64,000 nucleotides of DNA from Hyphomicrobiales bacterium (GCA_900469965.1 UBZP01000005.1:124001-188000); one strand, 5' to 3'. Counted from the first letter of the stretch, positions 1 through 10,107 are shown. Program-made: numbers and translations. Notes: generated by a model from the sequence alone, not told the origin.

Positions 1-1
1 C

Positions 2-253
2 GAGCAGCGGGTCTCGCGCTGGCTGCTGCAGGCACACGACCGGATGGCCGGCGACGAGTTCCAGATCACCCAGGAGGCCATATCGCAACTGCTCGCGCTG
101 CGGCGCGCGACGGTCAACGCCGTCTGCACCGACCTGATGAACGCGGGCGCCATCACCTACAATCGCGGCCGCCTGATCGTGCGCAGCCGCCATGTCCTGC
201 ACGGTCGCTGCTGTTGCTGCTACGACCGGATGCAGAAGGCGCTGGACGTATAG
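2..253 (+). CDS. Crp/Fnr-family transcriptional regulator, C-terminal part (5' truncated by window)
   Basis: This is the last 83 residues of a Crp/Fnr-type regulator whose cyclic-nucleotide-like sensor domain lies before the window. The reading frame is open from base 2 and ends with TAG. What remains is the winged helix-turn-helix: a WLLQAHDR segment, then ITQEAISQLLALRRATVN (the helix-turn-helix with its recognition helix), then the wing (GAITYNRGRLIVRS). The tail carries four cysteines in a row (RCCCCYD), where homologues usually have a spaced pair; whether they bind a metal is unknown. Its ligand and targets cannot be told from this fragment. The neighbouring oxidoreductase is convergent, so the two do not share an operon. 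Confidence 0.85.
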   Translation, partial: EQRVSRWLLQAHDRMAGDEFQITQEAISQLLALRRATVNAVCTDLMNAGAITYNRGRLIVRSRHVLHGRCCCCYDRMQKALDV

Positions 254-254
254 C

Positions 255-279
255 GCCGGGCGCCTGTCCCGGCTTCTCC
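255..279 (+). terminator. Possible terminator of the Crp/Fnr gene
   Basis: A six-bp GC stem (GCCGGG/CCCGGC, loop of seven) starts just after the TAG and is followed by TTCTCCT. It sits between two convergent genes. The stem is short and the T-run poor, so this is tentative. Confidence 0.35.
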
Positions 280-286
280 TGCGCGG

Positions 287-1618
287 TCAGAAGCCGCTGA
301 TCAGTTCTATCTTGGAGCCGTCGGTGAAGCGCGACAGGCGGAAATCCCGCGGGTCGACGATCGGGGTGTCGCCGGCGACGAGATCGGCCATCAGCCGTCC
401 CGCCCCCGGTCCGATGCCGAAACCGTGGCCGGAGAAGCCGGTGGCGATGTGGAAGCCGGGGATGCGGTCGACGGCGGAAATCACCGGCACCGCATCCGGG
501 GTGACGTCGATCATGCCGCCCCAGCGCTGGGCGACCTCGGCCTTCTCGAACACCGGAAAGGCGCGGCGCAGGTTGGCCAGCGCGTGGTCCGACATCCGCT
601 TCGACGGCACGGGATCGAGGACGCGGCAATATTCGAACGGGCTCGGCTCGTCCAGCGCCCAGCGATCGGGAATGCGGGCCTCGTCGAGGAAGCGCCAGCC
701 GGCGCGGAACTTCAGCGCGCGCCACTCCTTCTTCAGCGCCGGCAGGAAGTCGACGGCGAAGCGGAAGGATTTCGGTACGATGTCGACGATGTTCTCGTGG
801 CCGGAGGCGACCGTGTAGCCGCCGTCCTGGCGCTTGCGGAAGGCGAAGCCCGATGCCCACATCGTCTGCTCGGGCGCGCCCTCCAGCGGCCTCGTGCGCA
901 GCACCGAGTTCAGCACCTTCAACTGCGGCAGATGGATGCCGAGCGTCCCGGCGAACAGGCTGGACCAGGCGCCGCCGGCCAGCACCACCGCCCGGCAGGC
1001 GATCGCGCCACGCTCGGTGACGACGCCGCAGACCGCGCCGGTCGCCGTCTCGATGCCGCGCACGGCGCATTCGGTGAGGATCGCCGCCCCCCTGGCCCGC
1101 GCGGCCTCGGCTATGGCGGGGGCGGCCTTCTGCGGCTCGGCCCTCGCGTCGGTCGGCGTATAGAGCGCCCCCTTCAGGTTCATCGTGGTGCCGGGATACA
1201 TCCTGCGGAACTCGGCGCCGTCCAGCATGCGCGCCTCGATGTCGTAGCCTTCGAGGTTCTTGATCCAGCGGCCGTGATCGGCGAACTCCCGCTCCGTCGA
1301 GGAGGTGAAGATGATGCCGGCGCGCCGGAAGCCGGTATCGCGGCCGGCGCGCTGGTCGAGCGTGTCCCAGATGCGCAGCGACTGCGCCATCAGCGGCACC
1401 TCGCGCGGGTCGCGGCAAGCAATGCGCACCCAGCCCCAGTTGCGGCTCGACTGCTCCTGCGCGATCCCGCCCTTCTCGCACAGCGCGACCCGCAAGCCCC
1501 GCTCGGAAAGCTCGAGCGCCGTCGACGTGCCGATGATGCCGCCGCCGATCACGACGACGTCGACCTCCTTCGGCAGTTCTGCATCACCGTGGACGGGCAC
1601 GACATAGGGACCGGGCAT
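287..1618 (-). CDS. FAD-dependent oxidoreductase of the DAO (D-amino acid/sarcosine oxidase) family
   Basis: A 443-residue soluble flavoprotein. Residues about 18-50 hold the dinucleotide-binding fold (VVVIGGGIIGTSTALEL, ending in an acidic residue, CEKG), followed by SSRNWGWVR, a signature of a DAO subgroup that oxidises amino acids or secondary amines. The C-terminal FAD contact ATGFSGHGFGIGPGAG is intact. The protein has the normal length for the family and no signal peptide. An AAGGA motif lies about 10 bases before the ATG. The family removes hydride from a C-N bond to give an imine; the specific substrate is not evident. It lies 144 bases downstream of phosphoketolase on the same strand and could be read through from it. 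Confidence 0.85.
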   Translation of the reverse strand: MPGPYVVPVHGDAELPKEVDVVVIGGGIIGTSTALELSERGLRVALCEKGGIAQEQSSRNWGWVRIACRDPREVPLMAQSLRIWDTLDQRAGRDTGFRRAGIIFTSSTEREFADHGRWIKNLEGYDIEARMLDGAEFRRMYPGTTMNLKGALYTPTDARAEPQKAAPAIAEAARARGAAILTECAVRGIETATGAVCGVVTERGAIACRAVVLAGGAWSSLFAGTLGIHLPQLKVLNSVLRTRPLEGAPEQTMWASGFAFRKRQDGGYTVASGHENIVDIVPKSFRFAVDFLPALKKEWRALKFRAGWRFLDEARIPDRWALDEPSPFEYCRVLDPVPSKRMSDHALANLRRAFPVFEKAEVAQRWGGMIDVTPDAVPVISAVDRIPGFHIATGFSGHGFGIGPGAGRLMADLVAGDTPIVDPRDFRLSRFTDGSKIELISGF

Positions 1619-1762
1619 GTTGGGAAAATCCTTCGGGCAGGCAGGGGTGGGGAAAGGCGGCCGCCTGCCGTCGTCCCGCAGTCGCGCCGCGATGTCAAGC
1701 CGGGAGCCGCCGCCGCCCGCCCCTGAGGCGCGGCGGCGCGTATCTCCCCCTCTAGCACCGGA

Positions 1763-4150
1763 TCAGCGCGACCATGTCCAGTCGCGGATCTCCGGCATGT
1801 CGTCGCCATAGGCGCGGACGTAGTGATGGTGCGCGTCGAGCCGGCCCTGCAACTCGGCCACGACCTCGGGCGCCCGCTGTTCCAGTCCCGGCACCCACCT
1901 TATGGCGGCCAGCGCCAGGTGGTACCGGTCCAGCTCGTTCATCACCGTCATGTCGAAGGGCGTCGTCGTCGTGCCCTCGTCGATGAAGCCGTGCACATGG
2001 ATGTTGCCGTGGTTCGCGCGCTTGTAGGTCAGCCGGTGGATCAGGTAGGGATAGCCGTGGTAGGCGAAGACGACCGGGCGGTTCCTCGTGAACAGCGCGT
2101 CGAAATCGGCATCGTCGAGGCCGTGCGGGTGGCGATACTGCGGCTGCAGCGCCAGCAAGTCGACGACGTTGACGACCCGGATCTTCAGATCGGGGACATG
2201 TTCGCGCAACAGGTCGACGGCTGCGAGCGTCTCCATGGTCGGCACGTCGCCGGCGCAGGCCATGACCACGTCCGGCTCGCCGCCCTCGTCGTTGCTGGCC
2301 CATGCCCACCGGCCCATGCCCGCCTCGCAATGACGGATGGCCTCATCGATCGAGAGCCATTGCGGCTCGGGCTGCTTGCCGGCGACGATGACGTTGATGC
2401 GGTCGTAGGTCTTCAGGCAATGGTCGCCGACCCACAGCAGCGTGTTGGCATCGGGCGGCAGGTAGATGCGGACGATGTCCGCCTTCTTGTTGGCGACGAG
2501 ATCGACGAAGCCGGGATCCTGGTGGCTGAGCCCGTTGTGGTCCTGGCGCCAGACATGCGACGTCAGCAGGTAGTTCAGCGACGACACGGGCTTGCGCCAG
2601 GGCAGTTCGCGCGACACCTGCAGCCACTTGGCGTGCTGGTTGAACATCGAATCGACGATGTGGATGAAGGCTTCGTAGCAGGAGAAGAAGCCGTGCCGGC
2701 CCGTCAGCAGGTAGCCCTCCAGCCAGCCCTGGCAGAGGTGTTCGCTCAGTACCTCCATCACCCGGCCGTCGGGGGAGAGGTGCACGTCATAGGGGAGGAT
2801 GTCCTGCATCCAGACGCGGTTGGTCGCCTGGAAGACGTCGCCGAGCCGGTTCGATTCCGTCTCGTCGGGGCCGAAGACGCGGAAGTTCGCATGCTTGTCG
2901 TTCATCCGCAGCACGTCGCGCAAATAGCTGCCGAGCACCTTGGTCGACTGGCCGCTTGCCTGTCCCGGGCTTTCGACCGTGAGCGCGTAGTCGCGAAAGT
3001 CCGGCGTCTCGAGCTCGCGGCGCAACAGGCCGCCATTGGCATGCGGGTTCGCGCCCATGCGGCGGCGGCCCTGCGGCGCCAGGGCCCGCAGTTCCCCCTT
3101 CAGCCGTCCTGCGGCATCGAAGAGGTCCTCGGGATCGTAGCTGCGCAGCCAGTCCTCGAGGATCTTGCGGTGGCCTTCGTCGCCGCGGCAGTTGGAGACC
3201 GGAACCTGGTGCGAGCGCCAGAAATCCTCCACCTTCAGGCCGTCCACCTCCTTCGGCCCCGTCCAGCCCTTCGGGCTCCTGAGCACGATCATCGGCCAGC
3301 GCGGGCAGGCGTGCCCCGCCCGGCCGGCGCGCGCTTCGGCCTGGATCGCGGCGATGATGTCGAAGACCTCGTCCAGCACCTCGGCCATGCGGGCATGCAT
3401 CTTCTCCGGTTCGTGGCCCTCGACGAAAAAGGGCTGGTAGCCGTGACCGGAAAAGAGGCCCCTGAGATCCTCGTCGCTCATCCGGGCAAGAACGGTGGGA
3501 TTGGCGATCTTGTAGCCGTTCAGATGCAGGATCGGCAGCACTGCCCCGTCGCGGGCGGCATTGAGGAACTTGTGCGACTGCCAGCTTCCGGAAAGCGGCC
3601 CGGTCTCCGCCTCGCCGTCGCCGACGACGCAGGCGACGACGAGGCCGGGATTGTCGAAGGCGGCGCCGTAGGCGTGCACGAGCGCATAGCCGAGCTCGCC
3701 GCCCTCGTGGATGGATCCGGGCGTCTCCGGCGCCACGTGGCTCGGCACGCCGCCGGGGAAGGAGAACTGCTTGAAGAGCTTCTGCATGCCGGCAGCGTTC
3801 TCGGCGATCTCCGGGTAGACCTCGCTGTAGGTGCCTTCCAGATAGGTGTTGGCGACCATGCCCGGCCCGCCATGGCCGGGTCCGCAGACATAGATGATAT
3901 CCGCATCGCGGGCGCGGATGATCCGGTTCAGGTGGGCGTAGACGAAGTTCAGCCCCGGCGTCGTGCCCCAGTGGCCGAGCAGCCGCGGCTTGATGTGCTC
4001 GGCCTTCAGCGGTTCGCGCAGCAGCGGATTGTCGAGAAGGTAGATCTGACCGACCGACAGATAGTTCGCCGCCCGCCAGTAGCGGTCGATCAGGGCGATC
4101 TCGCCCGCGTCCAGCCGACGTCTCTCGGTTCCGGTCGTATTCGGTGTCAT
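1763..4150 (-). CDS. xfp: Phosphoketolase (xylulose-5-phosphate/fructose-6-phosphate)
   Basis: A thiamine-diphosphate enzyme that splits xylulose 5-phosphate or fructose 6-phosphate with phosphate to acetyl phosphate plus glyceraldehyde 3-phosphate or erythrose 4-phosphate. The 795 residues match the family length. Family signatures are present: [34 protein letters not shown], the cofactor-binding [14 protein letters not shown], and a transketolase-like middle and C-terminal domain. The ATG at 4150 is preferred because AGGAGA lies seven bases upstream; an in-frame ATG at 4165 contains that Shine-Dalgarno sequence. It begins 55 bases after yhhJ on the same strand, so co-transcription with the export genes is possible. 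No kinase for acetyl phosphate (ackA) or phosphotransacetylase lies beside it. Confidence 0.95.
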   Translation of the reverse strand: MTPNTTGTERRRLDAGEIALIDRYWRAANYLSVGQIYLLDNPLLREPLKAEHIKPRLLGHWGTTPGLNFVYAHLNRIIRARDADIIYVCGPGHGGPGMVANTYLEGTYSEVYPEIAENAAGMQKLFKQFSFPGGVPSHVAPETPGSIHEGGELGYALVHAYGAAFDNPGLVVACVVGDGEAETGPLSGSWQSHKFLNAARDGAVLPILHLNGYKIANPTVLARMSDEDLRGLFSGHGYQPFFVEGHEPEKMHARMAEVLDEVFDIIAAIQAEARAGRAGHACPRWPMIVLRSPKGWTGPKEVDGLKVEDFWRSHQVPVSNCRGDEGHRKILEDWLRSYDPEDLFDAAGRLKGELRALAPQGRRRMGANPHANGGLLRRELETPDFRDYALTVESPGQASGQSTKVLGSYLRDVLRMNDKHANFRVFGPDETESNRLGDVFQATNRVWMQDILPYDVHLSPDGRVMEVLSEHLCQGWLEGYLLTGRHGFFSCYEAFIHIVDSMFNQHAKWLQVSRELPWRKPVSSLNYLLTSHVWRQDHNGLSHQDPGFVDLVANKKADIVRIYLPPDANTLLWVGDHCLKTYDRINVIVAGKQPEPQWLSIDEAIRHCEAGMGRWAWASNDEGGEPDVVMACAGDVPTMETLAAVDLLREHVPDLKIRVVNVVDLLALQPQYRHPHGLDDADFDALFTRNRPVVFAYHGYPYLIHRLTYKRANHGNIHVHGFIDEGTTTTPFDMTVMNELDRYHLALAAIRWVPGLEQRAPEVVAELQGRLDAHHHYVRAYGDDMPEIRDWTWSR

Positions 4151-4205
4151 GGAATGTCTCCTCATTCTTCCCGGTAACGGTCTGGCGAAGGGCGTGTGGC
4201 GTTTC

Positions 4206-5318
4206 CTATCGCAGGAACTGCCTGAAGCGGCGCAGCGAGAAATAGAAGAAGATAGCTCCGATCACGCAGAGTGCCAGGAGCTGCGGCCAGACGACCGACA
4301 GCCCCGCCCCGCGGAACAGGATCGACTGCGCCAGGATCACGAAATGGGTGTTGGGCGCTGCGAGCATCAGGGTCTGGATGAATTCCGGCATGCTCTCGCG
4401 CGGCGTCATCGCCCCGGAGAGCACCTGCAGCGGCAGGAGCACGAGCATCAGCAGCAGGCCGAACTGCGGCATGGTGCCGGCGACGGTGGCGAGGAAGATG
4501 CCCATGCAGGTGGTGGCGAAGAGCTGCAGCGCGGTGCCCGCCAGAAACAGCGCGAACGAGCCCTGCAGCGGAACGTCGAGGATGAGGCGCACGACGACGA
4601 GCAGCGAGAGCGCCGAAGCGACGAGGACGACGAGCCCCATCGACCAGATCTTGCTCACCATGATCTCGGTCGGGGTGACCGGCATCACCAGCAGATGCTC
4701 GATCGTGCCGTGCTCGCGCTCGCGGATCAGCGCCGCCCCGGTCAGGATGATCGACAGCATGGTGATCGAGGTGATGACGTTGGCGATCGGCATGAACCAA
4801 CCCTTGTCGAGCTGCGGATTGAAGGCGGCGCGCAGGACGAGTTCGACCGGGACGTCGGCGGTGTCGCGATGGCGGTTCAGGTACTCGTCGATCTCGCCCG
4901 CGACGATCGACTGCACGTAGCCGCCGCCGGAAAACGCCTGCGACATGCGCGTGGCGTCGATGTTGAGCTGGATCGCCGGCGACCGGCCGGCCAAGAGGTC
5001 GCGCTGGAAGTTCGGCGGGATGTCGAGGGCGAAGGTATCGAGCCCTGCGTCCATGCGGCTGTCCATCTCCGCCTGGCCGATCAGCTTGGGCACGGAGAAG
5101 AGCGGCGGGTAGAAGGCGGTGATGATGCGGGAGGACACCGGCGACTCGTCCTCGTCGACGATCGCGATCGCCGCGTGGTTCAGCGTCTCGGGCTGGGCGT
5201 TGGAGGCCGAATAGATCGACAGCGAGAACGAATAGACGATCAGGATCAGCAGCACCGGGTCGCGCGCCAGACCCCACAGCTCCTTGATCCCCAGCCGGTA
5301 GACGTTGGCGAGCCTCAT
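4206..5318 (-). CDS. yhhJ: ABC-2 type transporter permease, YhhJ-like
   Basis: A 370-residue inner-membrane permease. It has one N-terminal membrane helix (about residues 22-42), a large periplasmic domain, and a block of about five C-terminal helices typical of ABC-2 permeases; [22 protein letters not shown] is the usual cytoplasmic coupling loop. It starts one base after the rbbA stop codon. The order HlyD protein, RbbA, YhhJ matches E. coli yhiI-rbbA-yhhJ. By family knowledge these systems export small molecules or hydrophobic compounds; the substrate here is unknown. Confidence 0.9.
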   Translation of the reverse strand: MRLANVYRLGIKELWGLARDPVLLILIVYSFSLSIYSASNAQPETLNHAAIAIVDEDESPVSSRIITAFYPPLFSVPKLIGQAEMDSRMDAGLDTFALDIPPNFQRDLLAGRSPAIQLNIDATRMSQAFSGGGYVQSIVAGEIDEYLNRHRDTADVPVELVLRAAFNPQLDKGWFMPIANVITSITMLSIILTGAALIREREHGTIEHLLVMPVTPTEIMVSKIWSMGLVVLVASALSLLVVVRLILDVPLQGSFALFLAGTALQLFATTCMGIFLATVAGTMPQFGLLLMLVLLPLQVLSGAMTPRESMPEFIQTLMLAAPNTHFVILAQSILFRGAGLSVVWPQLLALCVIGAIFFYFSLRRFRQFLR

Positions 5319-5319
5319 G

Positions 5320-8085
5320 TCACGTCGCCTGCTTCTTGAGGAAGGCCGCGCCGAGGCCGAGGAGCAGCGGGACCGCGATCAGCAGCGGCACGAAGGAGGG
5401 GCCGAGATCGGCAAACCCCAGTGCCTTGGAGAACGAGCCGCGCGAGATCGTGACGAAATAGGTGGTCGGGAAGATGTTGCCGACGAAGGCGCCGAAGCCC
5501 TGCATCGAGGAGACCGGGTCGATCATGCCGGAATACTGGACGGCGGGGACGAGCGTCAGAAGGGCGGTGCCGAAGATCGCGGCGATCTGGCTGTTGATGA
5601 AGCTCGAGATGACCAGCCCCATGCTGGTGGTGACGACGACATAGAGAAGGGCGGCGGTGCCGAACACCAGGAAGCTTCCCGTGAACGGCACGCGGAAGAC
5701 GAAGATGGCGAAGGCCGTCAGGATCACGACGTTCAGGGCGGCGAGCACGACATAGGGCAGCTGCTTGCCGAGCAGGAACTCGAAGCGGGTGACCGGGGTC
5801 ACGTAGAAATTGATGATCGAGCCCAGTTCCTTCTCCCTCACCACGCTCAGGACGGTCAGCATCGAGGGGATCATCAGGAGCAGGATGGGGATGATCGCGG
5901 GCACGATGGCGACCACGCTCTGCACATCGGGGTTGTAGCGGTAGCGGATCTCGATCCGGTAGCTTCCGGCGGTGGCGTTCCCGGAGCGTTCGCGCGCCTT
6001 CTGCGCCAGCCAGGTGGCGTGCATGCCCTCGACATAGCCGCGCACCGTCTCGGCCCGGGTCGGCATGGCGCCGTCGATCCAGGCGCTGACCTCGGCGCCC
6101 TCGCCGCGCGCCACGTCGCGCCCGAAGCCCGCCGGGATTTCGATCGCCAGGCTGATCTCGCCGGCGCGCATGCGCCGGTCCAGATCGTTGTAGTCGACGA
6201 TCGGCGGCTGCTCGATGAAGTAGCGGGATCCCGCGATCTGCAGCGCGTAGTCGCGGCTGATCGTCGTGTCGTCGCGGTCGAGAACGGCGAAGGTCAGGTC
6301 CTCGACGTCGAGGTTGATGCCGTAGCCGACGACGAACATCAGGACGAGGCTGCCGATCAGGGCGAGCGTGGCGCGGATCGGGTCGCGCCTGAGTTCCAGC
6401 GTCTCGCGCCGGGTGTAGGCCAGCATGCGGCCGAAGTCGAAGAAGCGGCCGGCGCGCGCCTGCGCGGCGGCGGCATCGGCGGCAATCTCCGGCGGCGGTG
6501 CGGCAGCGCCCGCCGCGGCGGCCTCCTTCTCGCCGATCGCCTCTTCGAGGAACTCGACGAAGGCCTGCTCGAGTGTGTCCGCCTTGCGCATCTTGACGAT
6601 GTTTTCCGGCGTATCGCTGACCAGGACCTTGCCGGCATGCATCAGCGAGATGCGGTCGCAGAGCGCCGCCTCGTTCATGAAGTGGGTGGAGACGAAGATC
6701 GTCACATCGTCCTTGCGCGACAGGTCGGCGAGGATGCTCCAGAAGCCGTCGCGGGCGACCGGATCGACGCCGGAGGTCGGCTCGTCGAGGATCAGGATTT
6801 CCGGGGAATGCACCATGGCGACGGCGAGCGACAGGCGCTGGCGGATGCCGAGCGACAAGGCGTCCGGCATCGCGTCCATCACGTCCGTCAGGTCGAACCG
6901 CCGCGCCATCTCGGCGATGCGATCGGGGATCGCCGCCTCCGGCATCTCGAACAGGCGGGCGTGCAGATCGAGGTTCTGGCGGACCGACAGCTCGGTGTAG
7001 AGCGAGAAGGCCTGAGACATGTAGCCGATGCGCCGGCGCACGGCCATGTCCTTCGGATCGACCGCGCTGCCGAACAGCCGCGCCGTGCCCTCGCTCGCCG
7101 GCAGGAGCCCGGTCAGCATCTTCATCGTCGTCGTCTTGCCGCAGCCGTTGGAGCCGAGGAAGCCGAAGATCTCGCCGCGGGGAATGCGGAAGCTGACGTC
7201 GCTGACGGCGGTGAAGTCGCCGAAGCGCATCGTCAGGTGCTCCGCCTCGATCGCGATCTCCTCGCCCTCTCGCGGCTGGCGCGGCGGGATCGCGAGTGCG
7301 ACATGGCCGCGGCGCTTCTCCTCCGGGAGCAGCGCCACGAAGGCGGCGTCCAGGTCGGCGGTCGCCGTGCGCTGCAGGAGTTCGCCCGGCGATCCGGTGG
7401 CGAGCACCCGGCCCGCATCCATCGCCACCAGCCAGTCGAAGCGCGCCGCCTCCTCCATGTAGGCGGTGGAAACGATCACGCTCATGCCCGGGCGATCCTT
7501 CCGGATCCTGTCGATCAGTTCCCAGAACTGGCGGCGCGACAGCGGGTCGACGCCGGTGGTCGGCTCGTCGAGGATCAGAAGGTCCGGATCATGGATCAGC
7601 GCGCAGCAGAGCCCGAGCTTCTGCTTCATGCCGCCAGAGAGTTTTCCCGCGGGCCGATCGGCGAAGGGACCGAGGCCGGTGCTTCCCAGCAAGGTCGCGA
7701 TGCGCGCCTTGCGCTCCGCGGCGTCCTGGCCGAACAGGCCGCCGAAGAAATCGGCGTTCTCGAACACCGACAGCGTCGGGTAGAGGTTCTTGCCGAGCCC
7801 CTGCGGCATGAAGGCGATGCGCGGCGAGGTCAGCCGGCGGTGGCGGCTGTCGGCGATGTCGCCGCCGAGCACCTCGATCCGGCCGCCCTGCAGGGCGCGG
7901 GCACCGGCAATGAGCGAGAGCAGGCTGGACTTGCCGACGCCGTCCGGCCCGATCAGGCCGACCATGCAGCCGGCCGGGATGTCGAGGGTGACGCCGGAAA
8001 GCGCCCGTGTGCTGCCGTAGGACAGCCCGACGTCCTGCAGCCGCGCGACCGGTCCCTGTGCCGCTCCGGCCGCCGGCGCGCTCAT
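5320..8085 (-). CDS. rbbA: RbbA-type fused ABC transporter: two ATPase domains plus ABC-2 permease
   Basis: A 921-residue protein with two nucleotide-binding domains followed by a membrane domain. ATPase 1 (about residues 10-240) has Walker [10 protein letters not shown], signature LSGGMKQK and Walker [14 protein letters not shown]. ATPase 2 (about 260-490) has GSNGCGKTT, a degenerate signature LSLGIRQR and [14 protein letters not shown] linker rich in Ala and Pro precedes an ABC-2 permease half (about 550-921) with one N-terminal and several C-terminal helices. The ATG at 8085 overlaps the stop of the HlyD gene (ATGA), which sets the start even though the frame stays open further upstream. 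E. coli RbbA has the same architecture and similar length (about 911 residues). It works with the HlyD-like and YhhJ-like partners on either side. Confidence 0.92.
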   Translation of the reverse strand: MSAPAAGAAQGPVARLQDVGLSYGSTRALSGVTLDIPAGCMVGLIGPDGVGKSSLLSLIAGARALQGGRIEVLGGDIADSRHRRLTSPRIAFMPQGLGKNLYPTLSVFENADFFGGLFGQDAAERKARIATLLGSTGLGPFADRPAGKLSGGMKQKLGLCCALIHDPDLLILDEPTTGVDPLSRRQFWELIDRIRKDRPGMSVIVSTAYMEEAARFDWLVAMDAGRVLATGSPGELLQRTATADLDAAFVALLPEEKRRGHVALAIPPRQPREGEEIAIEAEHLTMRFGDFTAVSDVSFRIPRGEIFGFLGSNGCGKTTTMKMLTGLLPASEGTARLFGSAVDPKDMAVRRRIGYMSQAFSLYTELSVRQNLDLHARLFEMPEAAIPDRIAEMARRFDLTDVMDAMPDALSLGIRQRLSLAVAMVHSPEILILDEPTSGVDPVARDGFWSILADLSRKDDVTIFVSTHFMNEAALCDRISLMHAGKVLVSDTPENIVKMRKADTLEQAFVEFLEEAIGEKEAAAAGAAAPPPEIAADAAAAQARAGRFFDFGRMLAYTRRETLELRRDPIRATLALIGSLVLMFVVGYGINLDVEDLTFAVLDRDDTTISRDYALQIAGSRYFIEQPPIVDYNDLDRRMRAGEISLAIEIPAGFGRDVARGEGAEVSAWIDGAMPTRAETVRGYVEGMHATWLAQKARERSGNATAGSYRIEIRYRYNPDVQSVVAIVPAIIPILLLMIPSMLTVLSVVREKELGSIINFYVTPVTRFEFLLGKQLPYVVLAALNVVILTAFAIFVFRVPFTGSFLVFGTAALLYVVVTTSMGLVISSFINSQIAAIFGTALLTLVPAVQYSGMIDPVSSMQGFGAFVGNIFPTTYFVTISRGSFSKALGFADLGPSFVPLLIAVPLLLGLGAAFLKKQAT

Positions 8086-9143
8086 TTCACGACGTTTCCG
8101 AGCCATTCGGGCCATTCGGCGTCCGGCGAGACCTTGACATAGGCCATTCCCGGCAGGCCGGTCTTCACCTGCCGGACGTACCGCTCCAGCAGTTCCGGGG
8201 CGATCCGCGCCTTGATGCGGAACATCAGCTTCAGCCGCTCCTCCTGCGTCTCGACGGTCTTCGGCGTGAACTGGGCGACGTCGGCGACGAAGGTCGCCCT
8301 CGCCGGCACGACATACTGGGGGATGGCGTCGAGCACGATGCGGACCTCGCTGCCGAGCTCGACGCGGCCGGCCTGCTCGGTCGGCAGGAAGAAGGTCATC
8401 GAGACGTCGGTCAGGTCGACGAGATTGAGGACGCGCCCGCCGGCGGACAGCACCTCGCCCGGCTGCGCCACCCGGTACTGGACACGGCCTGTGCGCGGGG
8501 AGCGGAGGATGCTGTCGTCGAGGTCGGCATCGATGCTCTCGATCGCCGCATCCGCCGCCTCGACAGCCGCCTTGGCATCGATCACCTGCGCTTTGGCGCT
8601 GCCGACGCCGGCTTCGGCGGCGGCCTGCTGCGCCCTTGCGGCGGCAACGGTGGCGACGGCGGCCTGGTACTTGGCGCGGTCGTCGTCGAGCACCTGCTGC
8701 GACACGGTGTTGCTCTTCAGGAGCTGCTCCGAACGGTTGCGCCGCGTCTCGGCCGCGTTCAGCTCGGCCTCGCGCTGTTCGATCAGCGCGCTGGCCGCCT
8801 CCAGCTGCGCCTGCTGCTGCCGCACCAGGCTTTCGGCCGTCTCGACGCCGACCTTGGCACGGGCGAGTTCGGCCTCCGCCTGGCGGCGGCGGGCGACGAG
8901 CTGGGCGGTGTCCATCCGCGCCAGTTCCTGGCCGGCTTCGACGAAATCGCCCTCGTTCACGTAGATTTCGGCAATGCGGCCGGCGATCTTGGAGGAGATG
9001 TCGATCTCGACGGCCTCGATGCGGCCGTTGCCGCTGGCGATCCCGGCGGGCAGGCCGGATCCGCGCAGCGTGCTCCAGGCGTAGTAGCCCGCCAACGCCA
9101 CGAGCACCAGCACCGCTGCGGCGATCCAACCCCTTCTGGTCAT
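8082..9143 (-). CDS. HlyD-family membrane fusion protein, YhiI-like
   Basis: A 353-residue periplasmic adaptor anchored by one N-terminal helix (about residues 7-25). After it come a biotinyl-lipoyl-like segment ([19 protein letters not shown]), a long alanine/glutamine-rich coiled-coil hairpin (about 75-200), the second lipoyl half ([20 protein letters not shown]) and a beta-barrel end. It is the first gene of an operon with the RbbA and YhhJ homologues. Adaptors of this class bridge the inner-membrane ABC pump to an outer-membrane channel; no TolC homologue is in the window. Confidence 0.92.
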   Translation of the reverse strand: MTRRGWIAAAVLVLVALAGYYAWSTLRGSGLPAGIASGNGRIEAVEIDISSKIAGRIAEIYVNEGDFVEAGQELARMDTAQLVARRRQAEAELARAKVGVETAESLVRQQQAQLEAASALIEQREAELNAAETRRNRSEQLLKSNTVSQQVLDDDRAKYQAAVATVAAARAQQAAAEAGVGSAKAQVIDAKAAVEAADAAIESIDADLDDSILRSPRTGRVQYRVAQPGEVLSAGGRVLNLVDLTDVSMTFFLPTEQAGRVELGSEVRIVLDAIPQYVVPARATFVADVAQFTPKTVETQEERLKLMFRIKARIAPELLERYVRQVKTGLPGMAYVKVSPDAEWPEWLGNVVK

Positions 9144-9229
9144 CCGGCGAGTCCCTCCAGTTGCAAGCCATCTAGCGGACGGCGCACTTCTCGACCTTGA
9201 TTTTTCTCAACGGCCGGTTGACCGGGTCG

Positions 9230-9258
9230 ATAGTAGGAAGAGCGTGGAGGGGTGGCAA
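9230..9258 (-). promoter_or_regulatory. Sigma70-like promoter for the yhiI-rbbA-yhhJ operon
   Basis: On the minus strand, TTGCCA (-35, five of six consensus bases) is followed after exactly 17 bases by TACTAT (-10, four of six). The predicted start leaves a leader of about 80 bases before the HlyD-family gene at 9143. Confidence 0.5.
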
Positions 9259-9323
9259 CCGAATTGTGCGGCGACGGCGGCGCCGGTTACCGCTGGAACG
9301 CGGCCGCCGCGGGGCGGACCGGT

Positions 9324-9584
9324 TCAGGTCCGGAAGGCCGGCGCTCCGGGTGCGGAAAGCCCGTCGTTGCGGCGCAACCGCCGCAACTGCCTGACGAGCG
9401 TGCGGGCTCCGGAGGCGCTGGCGGCCGAGCGTTCGGAACTGCCGGCGATCACCGCGAGCACGCTCTCCGCCTCGTCGGCGGAGACGATGCCGCGCGCGGC
9501 GAGGTCGCCGACGAGAAGGATCAGCGCGCTCTCGACCGCCAGCGAACGCCGCTCGACTTCTTTCTGGTTCGACATTTCCTGCAT
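9324..9584 (-). CDS. Small protein of unknown function with an EcfG-type promoter
   Basis: An 86-residue protein that I do not recognise. It is predicted to be mostly helical (ERRSLAVESALILLVGDLAARGIVSADEAESVLAVIAG) with a basic, Ala/Ser-rich tail (ARTLVRQLRRLRRNDG). The ATG at 9584 is chosen because AAGGAG lies eight bases upstream; the longer open frame up to 9737 has no such support. A general-stress promoter (GGAAC-N16-CGTT) lies 28-52 bases upstream on the same strand, which is good evidence that the gene is real. It has no signal peptide or cysteine motif. It is separated from the export operon by that operon's own promoter. Confidence 0.6.
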   Translation of the reverse strand: MQEMSNQKEVERRSLAVESALILLVGDLAARGIVSADEAESVLAVIAGSSERSAASASGARTLVRQLRRLRRNDGLSAPGAPAFRT

Positions 9585-9611
9585 CTGGCTTTCTCCTTGC
9601 GTCGCTAGGTC

Positions 9612-9636
9612 AACGACATCTTGCCGCAATGGTTCC
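9612..9636 (-). promoter_or_regulatory. EcfG (RpoE2)-type general stress promoter for the 86-residue gene
   Basis: On the minus strand the sequence reads GGAAC, 16 bases, CGTT, which is the consensus of alphaproteobacterial EcfG sigma factors. Transcription would start about 20 bases before the ATG at 9584, whose Shine-Dalgarno sequence is intact. Confidence 0.65.
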
Positions 9637-9842
9637 GATGGTTTTTCGTCCCCGAACGGCCGATACGGTGGACAAGGAGGGTTCCCGAGATCGTCGCTCT
9701 GCCCCGATAAAAACCTGCTCCGGCAGAATGGCTCCACATGGATGCCGAGACGCCTGACGGCGCCGCACCATCATCCGGAGAAACCGGTTCACGCAAAGTG
9801 ACAGTCGTGCTGCGATGCCCGTCGCCCGAATGGCGTATGAAC

Positions 9843-9875
9843 GGTATGGGACATACCTGACAGGACATAAATGTC
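9843..9875. repeat. Two adjacent short palindromes in the prkA upstream region
   Basis: GGTATG-GGA-CATACC (9843-9857) is a perfect six-bp inverted repeat. GACAT-AA-ATGTC (9864-9875) follows seven bases later and is also perfect. They lie in the gap between the 86-residue gene and prkA, about 200 bases before the prkA promoter. They may be operators; no known family is recognised. Confidence 0.35.
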
Positions 9876-10068
9876 GCAGGTCACCTCAATCTTCCGGACG
9901 CGGTTGGCAAGGCCGGAAAAGACGTGTTCAATGGTTTTCATGGCCGTTCAAGCTGAGTCTCTGCTCAAGAACCCTGACTGCCGAAAATGCTTCGCCTCCG
10001 ACGAGACGGACGCCGCAGTCCTTGCGACCGCCACATCACACAAATCACCGGGGATGCCAATTATGTGA
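9871..10068 (+). CDS. Possible 65-residue small protein
   Basis: A short open frame in the otherwise empty stretch 9637-10070. The only support is AGGA seven bases before the ATG and a plausible residue mix with a CRKC pair (KNPDCRKCFASDE). It begins inside the second palindrome (9864-9875), which speaks against it or suggests operator-controlled expression. It has no recognisable family. Confidence 0.18.
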   Translation: MSQVTSIFRTRLARPEKTCSMVFMAVQAESLLKNPDCRKCFASDETDAAVLATATSHKSPGMPIM

Positions 10069-10070
10069 AA

Positions 10071-10107
10071 GGAACATTGATCCATGAAATCCGTTTTCCT
10101 GTATAAT
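10071..10107 (+). promoter_or_regulatory. EcfG-type stress promoter, plus a possible sigma70 -10, for the prkA operon
   Basis: GGAAC (10071-10075), 16 bases, CGTT (10092-10095) matches the general-stress sigma consensus. A perfect TATAAT (10102-10107) follows; TTGATC (10077-10082) could serve as its -35, but the spacing of 19 is long. The leader to the prkA ATG at 10163 would be about 60 bases. Confidence 0.65.

Noticed and set aside
1690-1750. GC-rich inverted repeats between phosphoketolase and the FAD oxidoreductase as a terminator
   Set aside because: The pairing is made of GCC/GGC runs that fold in many ways, and there is no T-run.
5305-8142. Long plus-strand open frame opposite rbbA, and similar long frames opposite bcsK, prkA, mrpA and others
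   Set aside because: High GC content gives long antisense frames. Their products are low-complexity Arg/His/Asp/Gly-rich sequence with no family features, and the opposite strand has clear domains.
5320-9171. One open frame of 1,283 codons on the minus strand covering the RbbA and HlyD genes
   Set aside because: Only its last 921 codons are RbbA. Its first part is the HlyD gene read out of frame; the ATGA overlap at 8082-8085 sets the true boundary.
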